Made by a program: the position numbers and the translations under genes. A stretch of 64,000 nucleotides of DNA, taken from contig NZ_CABFMQ020000087.1 of assembly GCF_901905185.1 (NCBI RefSeq), positions 124,001 through 188,000 of the forward strand, read 5' to 3'. Origin of the DNA: Methylocella tundrae. Its GTDB lineage: Bacteria; Pseudomonadota; Alphaproteobacteria; Rhizobiales; Beijerinckiaceae. Shown one piece after another: positions 7,616 through 15,718 of this stretch. How positions within the stretch are numbered: the first letter of the stretch is position 1; the number at the start of each line of letters is the position of its first letter. The notes under the pieces were generated by a model. The model searched no databases and was not told the DNA's origin. It saw only the letters and a program-made list of their open reading frames with translations.

Positions 7616-8302
7616 TCAGCCGATCGTGATCGTCAGCGGCTCCAGTCCTTCGATTGTCGCTTCAATCATGTCGCCTGGCATCACCGGCCCGACGCCGGCG
7701 GGCGTCCCCGTGAAGATGAGATCCCCCGGCCTGATTTCGACGAGAGCCGACAGGAATTGCACGATCTGCGGCACTTTCCAGGTCATGTCGCTCAAATCAG
7801 CGGACTGGCGGAGTTTCCCGTTCACCTTGCAGGCGATAGCGCCTTTGACGAGCGCACCCGTCTCGGCTTTCGGCGTGATCGCCGCGCAAGGAGCTGAAGA
7901 ATCAAAGGCCTTCGACATGTCCCAGGGGCGCCCTTTTTTTTTCGCCGCCGCCTGAATGTCGCGCCTTGTCATGTCGAGCCCGACGGCGTAGCCGAAAATC
8001 AGATCCTCGACCTTCTCGGCCGCTATATTGGAGCCGCCGCCGCTGAAGGCGACGACGAGTTCAACCTCGTGCTGGAAATCGCTTGTGCCGGGGGGATAGG
8101 GCACGCTCGCGCCATTCGCGACGATCGCATCGGCCGGCTTTGTGAAGAAAAACGGCGGATCGACGTCCGGATTGCTTCCCATCTCCCTTGCGTGCTCGGA
8201 ATAATTTTGGCCGACGCAAAAGATGCGGCGCACCGGAAACGGTTTTGTCGAAGTCGAGGCAAGCGCGACGACCGGCGGCGCGGCGAATGCGTAATCACCC
8301 AT
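7616..8302 (-). CDS. Fumarylacetoacetate hydrolase-family protein
   Basis: A 228-aa FAH-fold enzyme. Metal-binding acids Glu79 and Glu81 in HEVELVV and Asp110 in GLDMTRRD form the expected triad; 'GTPAGVGP' near the C-terminus is the family signature. Members include fumarylpyruvate hydrolase, oxaloacetate decarboxylase and acylpyruvases; the size and 'ICVGQNYSEHAREMG'-type N-terminus fit the FAHD1/acylpyruvase-like group. The exact substrate is not decidable. AAGGA lies 9 nt before the ATG, which overlaps the stop of a small upstream ORF (TGATG). Confidence 0.87.
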   Translation of the reverse strand: MGDYAFAAPPVVALASTSTKPFPVRRIFCVGQNYSEHAREMGSNPDVDPPFFFTKPADAIVANGASVPYPPGTSDFQHEVELVVAFSGGGSNIAAEKVEDLIFGYAVGLDMTRRDIQAAAKKKGRPWDMSKAFDSSAPCAAITPKAETGALVKGAIACKVNGKLRQSADLSDMTWKVPQIVQFLSALVEIRPGDLIFTGTPAGVGPVMPGDMIEATIEGLEPLTITIG

Positions 8303-8505
8303 CAGTCGGTATCCTTTGTCGGTGATGTATGCCTCAGCAGCTTTTCGCGTGTTGCGGTGAAAGGCGCAATCTTTCGAGCAACTTCACGTGGCGGGAGGTT
8401 TGAGGAAATACCGTCGAGGCCCGAAGAGTCGAGGCTCGACTTCGACATAAGGGCGCGATGGCGCGCCAGCACGACCTCGCTTGGGAGTTCTGACACCGCA
8501 GCCAT
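8302..8505 (-). CDS. Possible small ORF coupled to the FAH-family gene
   Basis: A 67-aa reading frame (MAAVSELPSE...SPTKDTD), hydrophilic and unrecognised, whose TGA overlaps the ATG of the FAH-family gene. The overlap would suit translational coupling, but no Shine-Dalgarno sits near the ATG at 8505 (an internal Met at residue 20 is another start). The frame is part of a longer spurious open frame that runs antisense/out-of-frame through 8544-9192, so it may be chance. Confidence 0.25.
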   Translation of the reverse strand: MAAVSELPSEVVLARHRALMSKSSLDSSGLDGISSNLPPREVARKIAPFTATREKLLRHTSPTKDTD

Positions 8506-8543
8506 TTTATCCGAAAAATCGGCTCCGCCTTTCGGGAATAAAG

Positions 8544-9176
8544 CTAGCGGCGCGCGCCGAGCAAAGCAGTTCTGCACGCCTCGGATAAAGATGCTGCGTT
8601 GGCGCGAAGGCACGCCGCGATGCGGCCCTGGCCCGGGCGCTCTCCTGCGCAAAGCGCACGATAATCGGGGCCGCAAGCCCGGCGGATCACCATCATTTCT
8701 TCGCGCGGGGATAGCGGCGGATAGGTTTTTGCGGGAGCCGCTGTCTTTGGCGTGGCAGGCGCAGGCGCGGCGGGCGTGGGGGCCGGCGAGGCCGCGCCGG
8801 CGGCAGGGGGCGCGGCGGGCGCGGCGGGCGCGGATTGAGGCGTCGTCGAGGCGGCTGGGGGTGAGGCCGGCTCGCTTTTGGCGGGAGCCGGCGCAGCTTC
8901 CGCTGGCGCCGCCGCGCCGCCGGCGGCGTTGACCGCTGTCTGGCAGGAGGGCGACAGATTTGCGAGGTTCTTGCGCAAGCAGGCGAGCGCCGCCGACCCG
9001 CCGGGCGGCACGCCGGCGCAATTGGCGCGGTAATCGCTCTGGCATGACGCGCGGATAGCGCCGATTTGCGCTTGCGTCGGTTCGGCGCGCCCCGGCGACG
9101 TTAGCGTGAGAAGCACAGCCGTCGCGGCGGCGCCCAAGAGTTGCGCCGGACCAGCGCTGCGCATAGCTTTGAACAT
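8544..9176 (-). CDS. Secreted Cys-rich repeat protein (GLG1-type repeats)
   Basis: A 210-aa exported protein: signal peptide residues 1-31 (...LTSPGRA), then two copies of a 'IRxxCxxDYRxxCAGxxPGxxxxxxCLRxNxxxLSxxCxxA' module at about 37-80 and 163-206, joined by a long Ala/Pro linker. The modules match the cysteine-rich repeat found in Golgi apparatus protein 1 and in many alphaproteobacterial periplasmic proteins, with four Cys each that probably form two disulphides. Function unknown; a metal- or stress-related periplasmic role is often proposed but not shown here. Confidence 0.75.
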   Translation of the reverse strand: MFKAMRSAGPAQLLGAAATAVLLTLTSPGRAEPTQAQIGAIRASCQSDYRANCAGVPPGGSAALACLRKNLANLSPSCQTAVNAAGGAAAPAEAAPAPAKSEPASPPAASTTPQSAPAAPAAPPAAGAASPAPTPAAPAPATPKTAAPAKTYPPLSPREEMMVIRRACGPDYRALCAGERPGQGRIAACLRANAASLSEACRTALLGARR

Positions 9177-9242
9177 TGTTGTTTCCCCTCACCTGCGGGC
9201 AGCATGCCAGCGCCGCCGATTCAGCGCAATGGCGGCGGGGGG

Positions 9243-9500
9243 TTATTCGACGTCGAGGGGCTCCGTGCCGGTGGGGCGCCCGTCAGGACCGAAGGTGATT
9301 TTTTCGATTCTCTGTTCCGCGCTTGTCAGCATGGTCGCGCAGTGCGTCTTGAGCGCCTCGCCGCGCGCGTAGATCGCAATCGATTCTTCGAGGCCGACGG
9401 AGCCCTTTTCGAGTTGGTCGACGATCTTTTCAAGCTCGGCGAGCGCAATCTCGAAAGAGAGGCTCGCGACGTCTTCATTCGGCCCGGGCTGCGCAGCCAT
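9243..9500 (-). CDS. xseB: Exodeoxyribonuclease VII small subunit
   Basis: An 85-aa helical protein with the XseB pattern '[35 protein letters not shown]'. It joins XseA to degrade single-stranded DNA to oligonucleotides. The xseA gene is not in this window. ATG 9500 (MAAQPG...) is favoured over the ATG at 9515 because a GAGG motif lies about 9 nt upstream of it. The tail [15 protein letters not shown] is typical of Rhizobiales XseB. Confidence 0.93.
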   Translation of the reverse strand: MAAQPGPNEDVASLSFEIALAELEKIVDQLEKGSVGLEESIAIYARGEALKTHCATMLTSAEQRIEKITFGPDGRPTGTEPLDVE

Positions 9501-9571
9501 TTTCGCAATCCTCATCCAGTGTCGCCGTTGTTGGAGGGTTTCTGCGACTCTGGTCTAGGGGGGGATTGGCC

Positions 9572-10084
9572 TCAGTGCAACTCGAGGGCGAACGGGACGC
9601 CCTCGAAACACTCTTCGCCGCGGCCGATCTGTTCGATCGCCGCCGTCATCCGTCCCCTGCGGCGCAGCATTGCGTCGGCGATGGTGACGAGCCGCGCATT
9701 TGGCGTCGCAGTCGGCGATACGCGTCTGATCGCCAGCGCGATCTCGACCTCGTTGCGCTCCGGATTCAGGGCGCAGGCGGCGATGAAGGCGGCGGCGGTG
9801 GAGCGGCTGACCCCCGCGTAGCAATGGATCAGCATGGGTTCGGAAAGATCCCAACGCCGCACAAAATCGAGAAGTTCGGCGACATGCGCGTCAGTTGGCA
9901 GAACATGGCCGTCGATCGCCTTAACGATGTCGGATATGGACACGTGGAGGTGCCGGTCCGCCGCAATTTCCAGCGGGCGCGCGACCGGCGTGCCCTGATC
10001 GAGCAGCGTGACGAGACTGCGGGCGCCTGTCTCACGAACGGTCTGAGGCACTTTTGCCAGCGAACAGACATGCAAACGGCCCAT
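9572..10084 (-). CDS. Tyrosine phosphatase-superfamily protein
   Basis: A 170-aa protein with the Cys-x5-Arg P-loop HCYAGVSRS (Cys88 nucleophile, Arg94), as in dual-specificity phosphatases; Asp52 in 'HVSISDI' is the likely general acid. It belongs to a small alphaproteobacterial group of orphan protein tyrosine phosphatases found near xseB. The substrate is unknown. It is separated from xseB by 71 bp and both are read leftward. Confidence 0.82.
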   Translation of the reverse strand: MGRLHVCSLAKVPQTVRETGARSLVTLLDQGTPVARPLEIAADRHLHVSISDIVKAIDGHVLPTDAHVAELLDFVRRWDLSEPMLIHCYAGVSRSTAAAFIAACALNPERNEVEIALAIRRVSPTATPNARLVTIADAMLRRRGRMTAAIEQIGRGEECFEGVPFALELH

Positions 10085-10235
10085 CCATCACCTCTTCGAG
10101 GCTGCGCCCAATTTGTGGCGTTGCAGCATCCGCCACGGTTCAACCAGCCCAGGCGGTTTACCTATATACCGCATTGCAACAAAATTCGAAAGGAAAGTTA
10201 CGAATTTTGCTGCGTTGCGTCCGGTCCAAATGACA

Positions 10236-10904
10236 TCACCCCGATGCGCCGAGACGCCCGCTCAAGCGATGAAGCTCGTTGAGGAAACGCTCCGCCGCGA
10301 GCGCCGGCGGCCAGGGCTCCCAGGCCGTTCCGCCGTAGATCGCCGTCAGCGGATCCTTGGCCAATGGCTGATGCGGGATGCGCAAGGTCGTGCGCACCTC
10401 TTGTCGCGTCCAGCCGACGACGTGGACGGCTTCGGAGGCCGCCGCGACGCGATCAGCCCTTTTGTGCGGCTTCCTCTCGAGGGAAGTCCACGGCGCCAGG
10501 CCGTAGCGCAGCGCCACCGCTCTCTCCAGGGCTTCGGTCAGTTTGCGATAGGCCTCGCCGAGGAAAGGCTTCACGACCGAGATGCAGTCGAAGCCGAGGA
10601 GCCCTTCGTCCGCGTCATGCAGCAATTCGCGCAGATCCGCCCGCGGATCGTCGATCTGGGGAAACCAGAGGCCGCGGAGCGCCAGAACGAGCAACGAATG
10701 CTGGGCGACGGAAAGCGGCAGATCCCAGGCCGAATGGCCGCCCCAGCGATAAGTCCGCGCGAGTCCGATCGCAAGATCGGCGTCCTCCCAATCGAATGGC
10801 GTCGGATTTAACAGATCGAGGCGCTTGCCTGAATAGAGCCGCACCCAGGCGCGGGTGGGGGCTCGTTCTCCCGCGGGTCGAAATTGAAGCGTTTCTGAAC
10901 TCAT
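10236..10904 (-). CDS. HD-domain hydrolase (YfbR-like)
   Basis: A 222-aa HD-superfamily metal-dependent phosphohydrolase. Metal ligands: His in 'VAQHSLLVL' (about residue 66), the HD pair in 'LLHDADEGLLGFD' (about 94-95) and a downstream Asp in the helical tail. The layout resembles YfbR 5'-nucleotidase-like proteins, but the substrate is unproven. The ATG at 10904 overlaps the last 4 nt of tag (ATGA), so the start is well fixed and the two are coupled; a longer in-frame N-terminus to 10946 would run inside tag. Confidence 0.82.
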   Translation of the reverse strand: MSSETLQFRPAGERAPTRAWVRLYSGKRLDLLNPTPFDWEDADLAIGLARTYRWGGHSAWDLPLSVAQHSLLVLALRGLWFPQIDDPRADLRELLHDADEGLLGFDCISVVKPFLGEAYRKLTEALERAVALRYGLAPWTSLERKPHKRADRVAAASEAVHVVGWTRQEVRTTLRIPHQPLAKDPLTAIYGGTAWEPWPPALAAERFLNELHRLSGRLGASG

Positions 10905-11491
10905 GTCCTTTTGGCCAAAGCCGCGCATTCGGCGTGGCGCCAGCACGTCACAAGATGATCATTGACCATGCCGATCGCCTGGCAAAAGGCATAGATGATG
11001 GTCGGTCCGCAGAAATTGAACCCCTTGCTTTTCAGATCCTTGGACAGCCGGAGCGAAAGCTCGGTCTGCGCGGGGATCTCCGACGAATGGCGATAGGCGT
11101 TCTGCACCGGCTTTCCGTCGACGAAATCCCAAAGATAATTCGAGAAGCCCGGGCCTTCCTGAATCTTCAGATAGGCGCGCGCCGAAACAATCGCCGCCTC
11201 GATCTTGGCGCGGTTGCGGACGATGCCGGCGTTCTGCATCAGGGTTTCGACCTTGTCCGGCCCATAGAGCGCGATCTTTTCGGGGTCAAAGCTGTCGAAA
11301 GCCGCGCGAAAAGCGTCGCGCTTGCGCAAGATGGTGATCCAGGAGAGGCCAGCCTGAAATCCGTCAAGGATCAGCTTCTCATAGAGCGCGCGATCGTCGC
11401 GCTCGGGCACGCCCCATTCCTCGTCGTGATAGGCGCGGTAGAGCGGATCAGCCCCGGGCCAGACGCAGCGGATCTTGTCGTCGTCAGTCAT
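10901..11491 (-). CDS. tag: DNA-3-methyladenine glycosylase I
   Basis: A 196-aa helix-hairpin-helix repair glycosylase that excises N3-methyladenine. Diagnostic segments: 'IRCVWPGADPLYRAYHDEEWGVP' start (Cys and His zinc ligands), 'GLSWITILRKRDAFRAAF', and the C-terminal 'HLVTCWRHAEC' carrying the remaining zinc ligands. Full length for Tag. It begins directly after the ygfZ stop and overlaps the HD hydrolase gene by 4 nt, giving a ygfZ-tag-HD operon on the minus strand. Confidence 0.95.
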   Translation of the reverse strand: MTDDDKIRCVWPGADPLYRAYHDEEWGVPERDDRALYEKLILDGFQAGLSWITILRKRDAFRAAFDSFDPEKIALYGPDKVETLMQNAGIVRNRAKIEAAIVSARAYLKIQEGPGFSNYLWDFVDGKPVQNAYRHSSEIPAQTELSLRLSKDLKSKGFNFCGPTIIYAFCQAIGMVNDHLVTCWRHAECAALAKRT

Positions 11492-12340
11492 TCAGCCGGC
11501 TCGCTCCGGCGCCGTGACGGCGATCGGCGTCTCGCCCGCTTTCACGATGGCGCCGGCCGCCCGCGCGTCCTCCAGCCTGTCGAGCCGCATCATGGCGAGC
11601 CCTTCGGAATGCGCGGTCGAGCCCACTTGCCCGATCGGCGCGCCGCCCGCGACGATATCCGCGCCGGGGGGCGGCGCCTCTCCGTCGAAATGAAATTTCA
11701 GGATGCGCTTTTTGGCCGATTTGCGGAAATGCACGCGCGCCACGACTTCCTGGCCGACGTAGCAGCCTTTTTTGAAGTCGACGCCATTCAGCCAGTCGAG
11801 ATTGGCGTCATGCACGAACGTGTCGCCATAGACGAAATCGCGGCCGCCCCGCGGCACGCCGTGCGCGATCCGGCGGGCCTCATAGTCGGATTCATCGGCG
11901 TTGCTGATCTTTTCCAACGCCTCGCGCGCCGCGATAATGCGCTGCCCCATGCCCGGCGCGCGCATGTCGCGGTAGACGACGCCTTCCACGCCCTCTGGCG
12001 CCCCGCCTTCCAAAATCGCGGCGACGCCGAACGTTTCGGACTGGTCCTGAATGTCGATTTTCGCGCGCATTTTGTGCAGATTCAGACGCTGCGCCAAGGC
12101 GGCGCTTTGGTCGCGCACGCAATCCATCAGATAGCCGGCGTCAGGGCCTTCCGGCAGCGGAACCACGAAAAAGTCGAACATCAGCTTGCCCTGCGGCGAT
12201 AAAAGCGCCGAAAAACGGCTTTCGCCGGGGTCAATTTCGAGCACGCTATTGGTGATGAGCCTGTGCAGGAGCTTGGTCGCGTCGGCGCCGGCCAGTTTGA
12301 TCACGCCGCGATCGGCAAGAAGGCAAATCTTATTTTCCAT
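11492..12340 (-). CDS. ygfZ: Folate-binding iron-sulfur assembly protein YgfZ/IBA57
   Basis: A 282-aa member of the GcvT-related YgfZ family, which uses folate to help maturation or repair of Fe-S enzymes. The invariant motif KGCYVGQEVVAR lies at about residues 186-197, with the catalytic/structural Cys. The N-terminus 'LADRGVIKLAGADATKLLHRLITN' is also typical. ATG 12340 is preferred; the open frame extends upstream to 12427 but the added residues are unlike the family. It diverges from the dihydroorotase-like gene. Confidence 0.92.
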   Translation of the reverse strand: MENKICLLADRGVIKLAGADATKLLHRLITNSVLEIDPGESRFSALLSPQGKLMFDFFVVPLPEGPDAGYLMDCVRDQSAALAQRLNLHKMRAKIDIQDQSETFGVAAILEGGAPEGVEGVVYRDMRAPGMGQRIIAAREALEKISNADESDYEARRIAHGVPRGGRDFVYGDTFVHDANLDWLNGVDFKKGCYVGQEVVARVHFRKSAKKRILKFHFDGEAPPPGADIVAGGAPIGQVGSTAHSEGLAMMRLDRLEDARAAGAIVKAGETPIAVTAPERAG

Positions 12341-12450
12341 GCAACATCCTCGACTTTGGTCCCGCCCGGCTTGTATGTGTTCCGCGCCCGACATATCGCA
12401 AGTTTTATCGCAAGCCTTGTGCCCCACGCTTTGTAGACAGGAATGAACCC

Positions 12451-13776
12451 ATGCCGCAAACCTTTGATCTCATCGTAAAGGGCGGCGTCGTGGTCGATCA
12501 TAATGGTGTTGGCGCGCGGGACATTGGCGTTCGCGCCGGAAAAATCGCTGAAATTGGCGATCTTTCTTGCGCCAGCGCGGGCGAGACCATTGACGCGACG
12601 GGCCTCACGATCCTTCCCGGCGTCATCGACACGCAGGTTCATTTTCGCGAGCCGGGCCTGACGCATAAGGAAGATCTTGAGACCGGCTCCCGAGCGGCCG
12701 TTCTTGGCGGAGTGACGGCGGTGTTCGAGATGCCGAACACAAATCCGCTGACCACCAGCGCTGAGGCCCTCGCCGATAAGGTTTCGCGCGCAAAGCATCG
12801 GATGCATTGCGATTTCGCCTTCTGGGTCGGCGGCACCGCCGACAATCCAAAAGATATTCCAGAACTTGAGCGTCTGCCCGGGGCGGCGGGGATCAAGGTG
12901 TTCATGGGATCTTCAACCGGATCGCTGCTGGTCGAGGACGACGCCGGCATCGCTGCGATCTTGCGCCAGACGCGGAGGCGCGCGGCTTTCCACAGCGAGG
13001 ACGAGCCAAGGCTCAATGCGCGGAAAAATCTGCGGGTGGAGAATGATCCCTCGTCCCATCCCGTCTGGCGCGACGAGATCGCGGCGCTGCAATCGACCCA
13101 GCGGCTCGTGCGCATCGCGAGAGAGTGCCGCGCGCAAGTGCACGTGTTGCACGTCTCGACTGCGGAAGAAATTGATTTCCTGAAAGATCACAAGGACATC
13201 GCCAGCATTGAAGTGACGCCGCATCATCTGACGCTTTCCGCCGAGGATTACGCGCGCCTCGGCACGAAGCTGCAGATGAATCCGCCGGTCCGCGACGCAC
13301 GCCATCGCGATCATCTCTGGCGCGGGGTACGACAGAGCATCGCGGATATTCTCGGCTCCGATCACGCGCCACATACGCTGGAGGAGAAAGCGAAATCCTA
13401 TCCGCAGAGTCCCTCCGGCATGACCGGCGTGCAGACGCTTGTGCCGATCATGCTGGATCATGTCGCGAGCGGGCGGCTCAGCATCGAGCGCCTCGTTGAT
13501 ATGACGAGCGCGGGGCCTGCGCGGCTGTTCGGCATCGCGGGCAAGGGCCGGATCGCCGTCGGCTATGACGCCGATCTCACCATTGTGGATCTGAAGCGCC
13601 GCGCCACGATCGAGGATCGCTGGATCGGATCGCGCTGCGGCTGGACCCCCTACGACGGCAAAAGCGTTCTGGGCTGGCCGGTTGGAACGATTATTCGCGG
13701 CGCGCGCGTGATGTGGGAAGGCGAGATCGCGGCTCCCTCGCGCGGCGAGGCTGCGCGCTTCTGGCAGGCGCTTTGA
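12451..13776 (+). CDS. pyrC: Dihydroorotase-family amidohydrolase, first metal His replaced
   Basis: A 441-aa type-I dihydroorotase homologue (COG0044; pyrimidine ring formation from carbamoyl-aspartate). Seen: 'DTQVHFREPGLTHKEDLETGS' at about residues 60-80, the Lys of 'GIKVFMGSSTGS' (candidate carboxylated bridge), HSEDE, HVLHVS, and catalytic Asp in SDHAPHTLEEK. In classical enzymes the first motif reads D-x-H-x-H; here the first His is Gln (DTQVH). The same substitution is, to my recollection, present in related alphaproteobacterial proteins annotated as dihydroorotase. Function as DHOase is likely but not certain; an allantoinase-like or non-catalytic role should be considered. Confidence 0.78.
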   Translation: MPQTFDLIVKGGVVVDHNGVGARDIGVRAGKIAEIGDLSCASAGETIDATGLTILPGVIDTQVHFREPGLTHKEDLETGSRAAVLGGVTAVFEMPNTNPLTTSAEALADKVSRAKHRMHCDFAFWVGGTADNPKDIPELERLPGAAGIKVFMGSSTGSLLVEDDAGIAAILRQTRRRAAFHSEDEPRLNARKNLRVENDPSSHPVWRDEIAALQSTQRLVRIARECRAQVHVLHVSTAEEIDFLKDHKDIASIEVTPHHLTLSAEDYARLGTKLQMNPPVRDARHRDHLWRGVRQSIADILGSDHAPHTLEEKAKSYPQSPSGMTGVQTLVPIMLDHVASGRLSIERLVDMTSAGPARLFGIAGKGRIAVGYDADLTIVDLKRRATIEDRWIGSRCGWTPYDGKSVLGWPVGTIIRGARVMWEGEIAAPSRGEAARFWQAL

Positions 13777-13926
13777 TAAATCAAAATATTTGAACCGGAA
13801 CTTGCCGCACATGCCTCGTGTGTCATAGGGGAGAGGCGCGCGGCGGTTGGATTTCGGTGGAATGACGGGCTTGGCCTCGCGTTTGAGGACAGCCTCACGC
13901 AAGTGATCGGCGTCATGATCCTTGTC

Positions 13927-14295
13927 GGCTTGACGTCAGATCAAGACCGCGCTCGCAGGAAGCGTAAGGCTCAGGATTGGCCGAGCGCGCGTCGTCGCGG
14001 CGGCGAGGCGAGATCAAGGGCCACAAGGTGATGCGCGATGCGCACCGCCCCTGCGCGGCCGCGGCTTTCTTCGCAAGCGTAGCGCATCGCCGCCGCCTCG
14101 GTTGCGAAAATGCCGCCGCAAAGGCCGTGCGCTTCGACAACGACCCAATGATTTGCCTCGTCGCGCCCGACGATCAAACTCGGAGGCTCCTGTTTCGACG
14201 CGGAGCCTCCGTCTGATGTTTCATTCAAAAAATTCAAGGATTTCCCTCTTGAAAGCATAGCCGTCACGAAGGCCCTGGGAGAGGAACAGGGGCGC
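13927..14295. repeat. 369-bp inverted duplication, copy 2
   Basis: Reverse-complement partner of 7216-7584, same length and about 96% identical (14 substitutions, no indels). Identity begins at the dinucleotide-precise point GGCTTGACGTCAG and ends at GGCGC. It sits between the dihydroorotase-like gene and a low-GC FkbM gene. Confidence 0.9.
13971..14258 (-). CDS. Hypothetical protein, copy 2 of an inverted duplicate
   Basis: A 95-aa paralogue of the protein at 7253-7540. Visible changes are few and mostly mild (for example AD to SD near residue 15, DD to DE at the VGRD site, GT to AT after CGGIF, RVARH to RIAHH). An in-frame GTG lies three codons upstream in this copy only, so the conserved ATG is taken as the start. 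Function unknown; the central WVVVEAHG and CGGIF segments are unchanged, suggesting selection on them. Confidence 0.7.
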   Translation of the reverse strand: MLSRGKSLNFLNETSDGGSASKQEPPSLIVGRDEANHWVVVEAHGLCGGIFATEAAAMRYACEESRGRAGAVRIAHHLVALDLASPPRRRALGQS

Positions 14296-14360
14296 CCCGT
14301 GCGAGCAACTTTTTTCCGAAACAGATCAAAGCCGATACGCGGAATCCGATGACGATTTAA

Positions 14361-15257
14361 TCAGCTCGAATTCCGCTCTGGCGGGAGCCACGCCTTGGGA
14401 ATCTGAGCTTCCTTGTCGCGGGGAATGAACAGATAATCATTGGCCTCTGTTGTTTCCGTGCTCCAAACGTCCAACGGGAATTCAGTTAGCGGCGTCAGGC
14501 TGACCACATGGCTGGCGTCAGTGGTCTTGTTGATACGAAACACAAGGTAATTTGAACTGGCCAGTAGCGACATGAGGCGGCCAACATTGTTCTGGTAATT
14601 GACCTTATCTGCATGAGCATCCATGCGCAGTACTTCGCAAGTGATGGGCGGCTTCAACTCAGCCAATATTTCTGGCATACCTTCAAGAACCTGTCGTTCT
14701 GCCCCCTCCACGTCGATTTTCATGAAGGCTATTTTATCTATAGCGAGGGCTTCGCGGATATCATCGAAACGATGAACAGGTACTAATTGGAAATCACATC
14801 TCTTTGCTGGTCGCAGATCGGCAACCGTGGTTGCTCCCGGATCTCTGAGCGAGGTAGAACCGGAGTAAAGGGACAGGATCGTATTTTTGTCCGACAGTCC
14901 GACAGGAGCGATGGAATAGCCCTCCAATCCATTCTGCCGAATGATCTCCTGCAAAGCAGAAACGCAATCAGGGTTAGGCTCAAAGCCGATGTATCTGCCT
15001 TGATGATTCAGACTATAGAAATCGGACAAGGTTTGCCCGACGTTCGCTCCGATGTCGATAAAATCCCCGGAATTCAACTTGACGAAATGCCCGATTAGCT
15101 CAGTTTTCCAGGATGGTCTCCATTTGTTAAGGTACGTCGCAAATGGAACACGAAGAGTCTTTTCTCCGAGTTTAACTGTGAATCTGGGCTTAATCCGGCT
15201 CCATAGCAGTGGAAGCCGAGCCATGTAATAATTTATGTCAGTTGTTATATCCATCAA
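14361..15257 (-). CDS. FkbM-family SAM-dependent methyltransferase
   Basis: A 298-aa protein with the FkbM pattern: 'GDFIDIGANVGQTLSDFY' (SAM-binding motif I, about residues 64-81), 'GFEPNPDCVSAL' (acidic ribose contact), and 'IAFMKIDVEGAERQVLEGM' (motif with DVEGAE, about 178-196). Such enzymes O-methylate sugars in surface glycans or natural products. Codon and base usage differ strongly from the neighbours: sampled 60-bp lines are about 48-50% G+C against about 70% in pyrC. No glycan genes surround it. Transfer from a lower-GC donor is likely. Cytoplasmic. Confidence 0.88.
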   Translation of the reverse strand: MMDITTDINYYMARLPLLWSRIKPRFTVKLGEKTLRVPFATYLNKWRPSWKTELIGHFVKLNSGDFIDIGANVGQTLSDFYSLNHQGRYIGFEPNPDCVSALQEIIRQNGLEGYSIAPVGLSDKNTILSLYSGSTSLRDPGATTVADLRPAKRCDFQLVPVHRFDDIREALAIDKIAFMKIDVEGAERQVLEGMPEILAELKPPITCEVLRMDAHADKVNYQNNVGRLMSLLASSNYLVFRINKTTDASHVVSLTPLTEFPLDVWSTETTEANDYLFIPRDKEAQIPKAWLPPERNSS

Positions 15258-15376
15258 AATAGACTTTGGAGGACAATGCGCAGGCCTATAAATGGCCTCG
15301 TTACTTGGGGCAGACTTTCAGAAATTTACGCGAAAGTCTAGACACGATAAGCCCGTCGATGGAGGCGCTTATTATG

Positions 15377-15502
15377 CTACGGCAGCGGCAGAATTCCCAT
15401 TGCCCGCGCCATCAATCCGACGCCTATGATCAGCGCGACAAGGCCCGCATAGACGAGATCTGGATGGTTGAGGAGGGCTCTCACCTTTGATCTTGCTTTC
15501 AT
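15377..15502 (-). CDS. Small single-span membrane protein (41 aa)
   Basis: A short minus-strand frame encodes a basic N-terminus (MKARSKVRALLNH) followed by one hydrophobic helix (LVYAGLVALIIGVGLMARAMGIL) and a LPLP end. A GGAG Shine-Dalgarno lies 6 nt before this ATG. The N-in topology follows from the positive charges. No homologue is recalled. It occupies the gap between the FkbM gene and glyS; the rest of that gap shows no gene except a repeat at its right end. Real coding is plausible because hydrophobic helix, RBS and stop are well arranged. Confidence 0.45.
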   Translation of the reverse strand: MKARSKVRALLNHPDLVYAGLVALIIGVGLMARAMGILPLP

Positions 15503-15644
15503 CTTTTGCTCCATCGGCCGATTGAACCGGCCTCAGCACGAAAGATGGGACAACTGGCATAAGGGATCGAGCCGAAAGACGAAGCGCGGGCCTAAGGGAA
15601 AGATAAGGACGCGTTTACAGCAGAATGTCCTATCAGCGAGGCCG

Positions 15645-15717
15645 CATCCTGCTCCTTAAGCCTTTGTCTTGATGCATGACATGGGTCCGAAAACTCTGCT
15701 GCTTTTGAGCGACGGGG
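15645..15717. repeat. Dispersed repeat, family A, copy 1
   Basis: The segment beginning ATCCTGCTCC, with TTTGTCTTGATGCATGA and a TCCGAAAACTC...GCTTTTGAG inverted pair, aligns with 44371-44440 (ATCCTGCTCT...CTTTGTTTTGACGCATGATGG...CTTTTCGG). It lies just beyond the 3' end of glyS. It resembles intergenic palindromic elements common in Hyphomicrobiales. Confidence 0.6.
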
Positions 15718-15718
15718 T

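Noticed and set aside
8302-9192. 296-aa minus-strand ORF
   Set aside because: Out-of-frame shadow of the Cys-rich repeat protein. Only its last 67 codons outside that gene are kept as a weak small-ORF candidate.
10364-12202. 612-aa plus-strand ORF
   Set aside because: Runs antisense across the HD hydrolase, tag and ygfZ genes, each of which has clear motifs.
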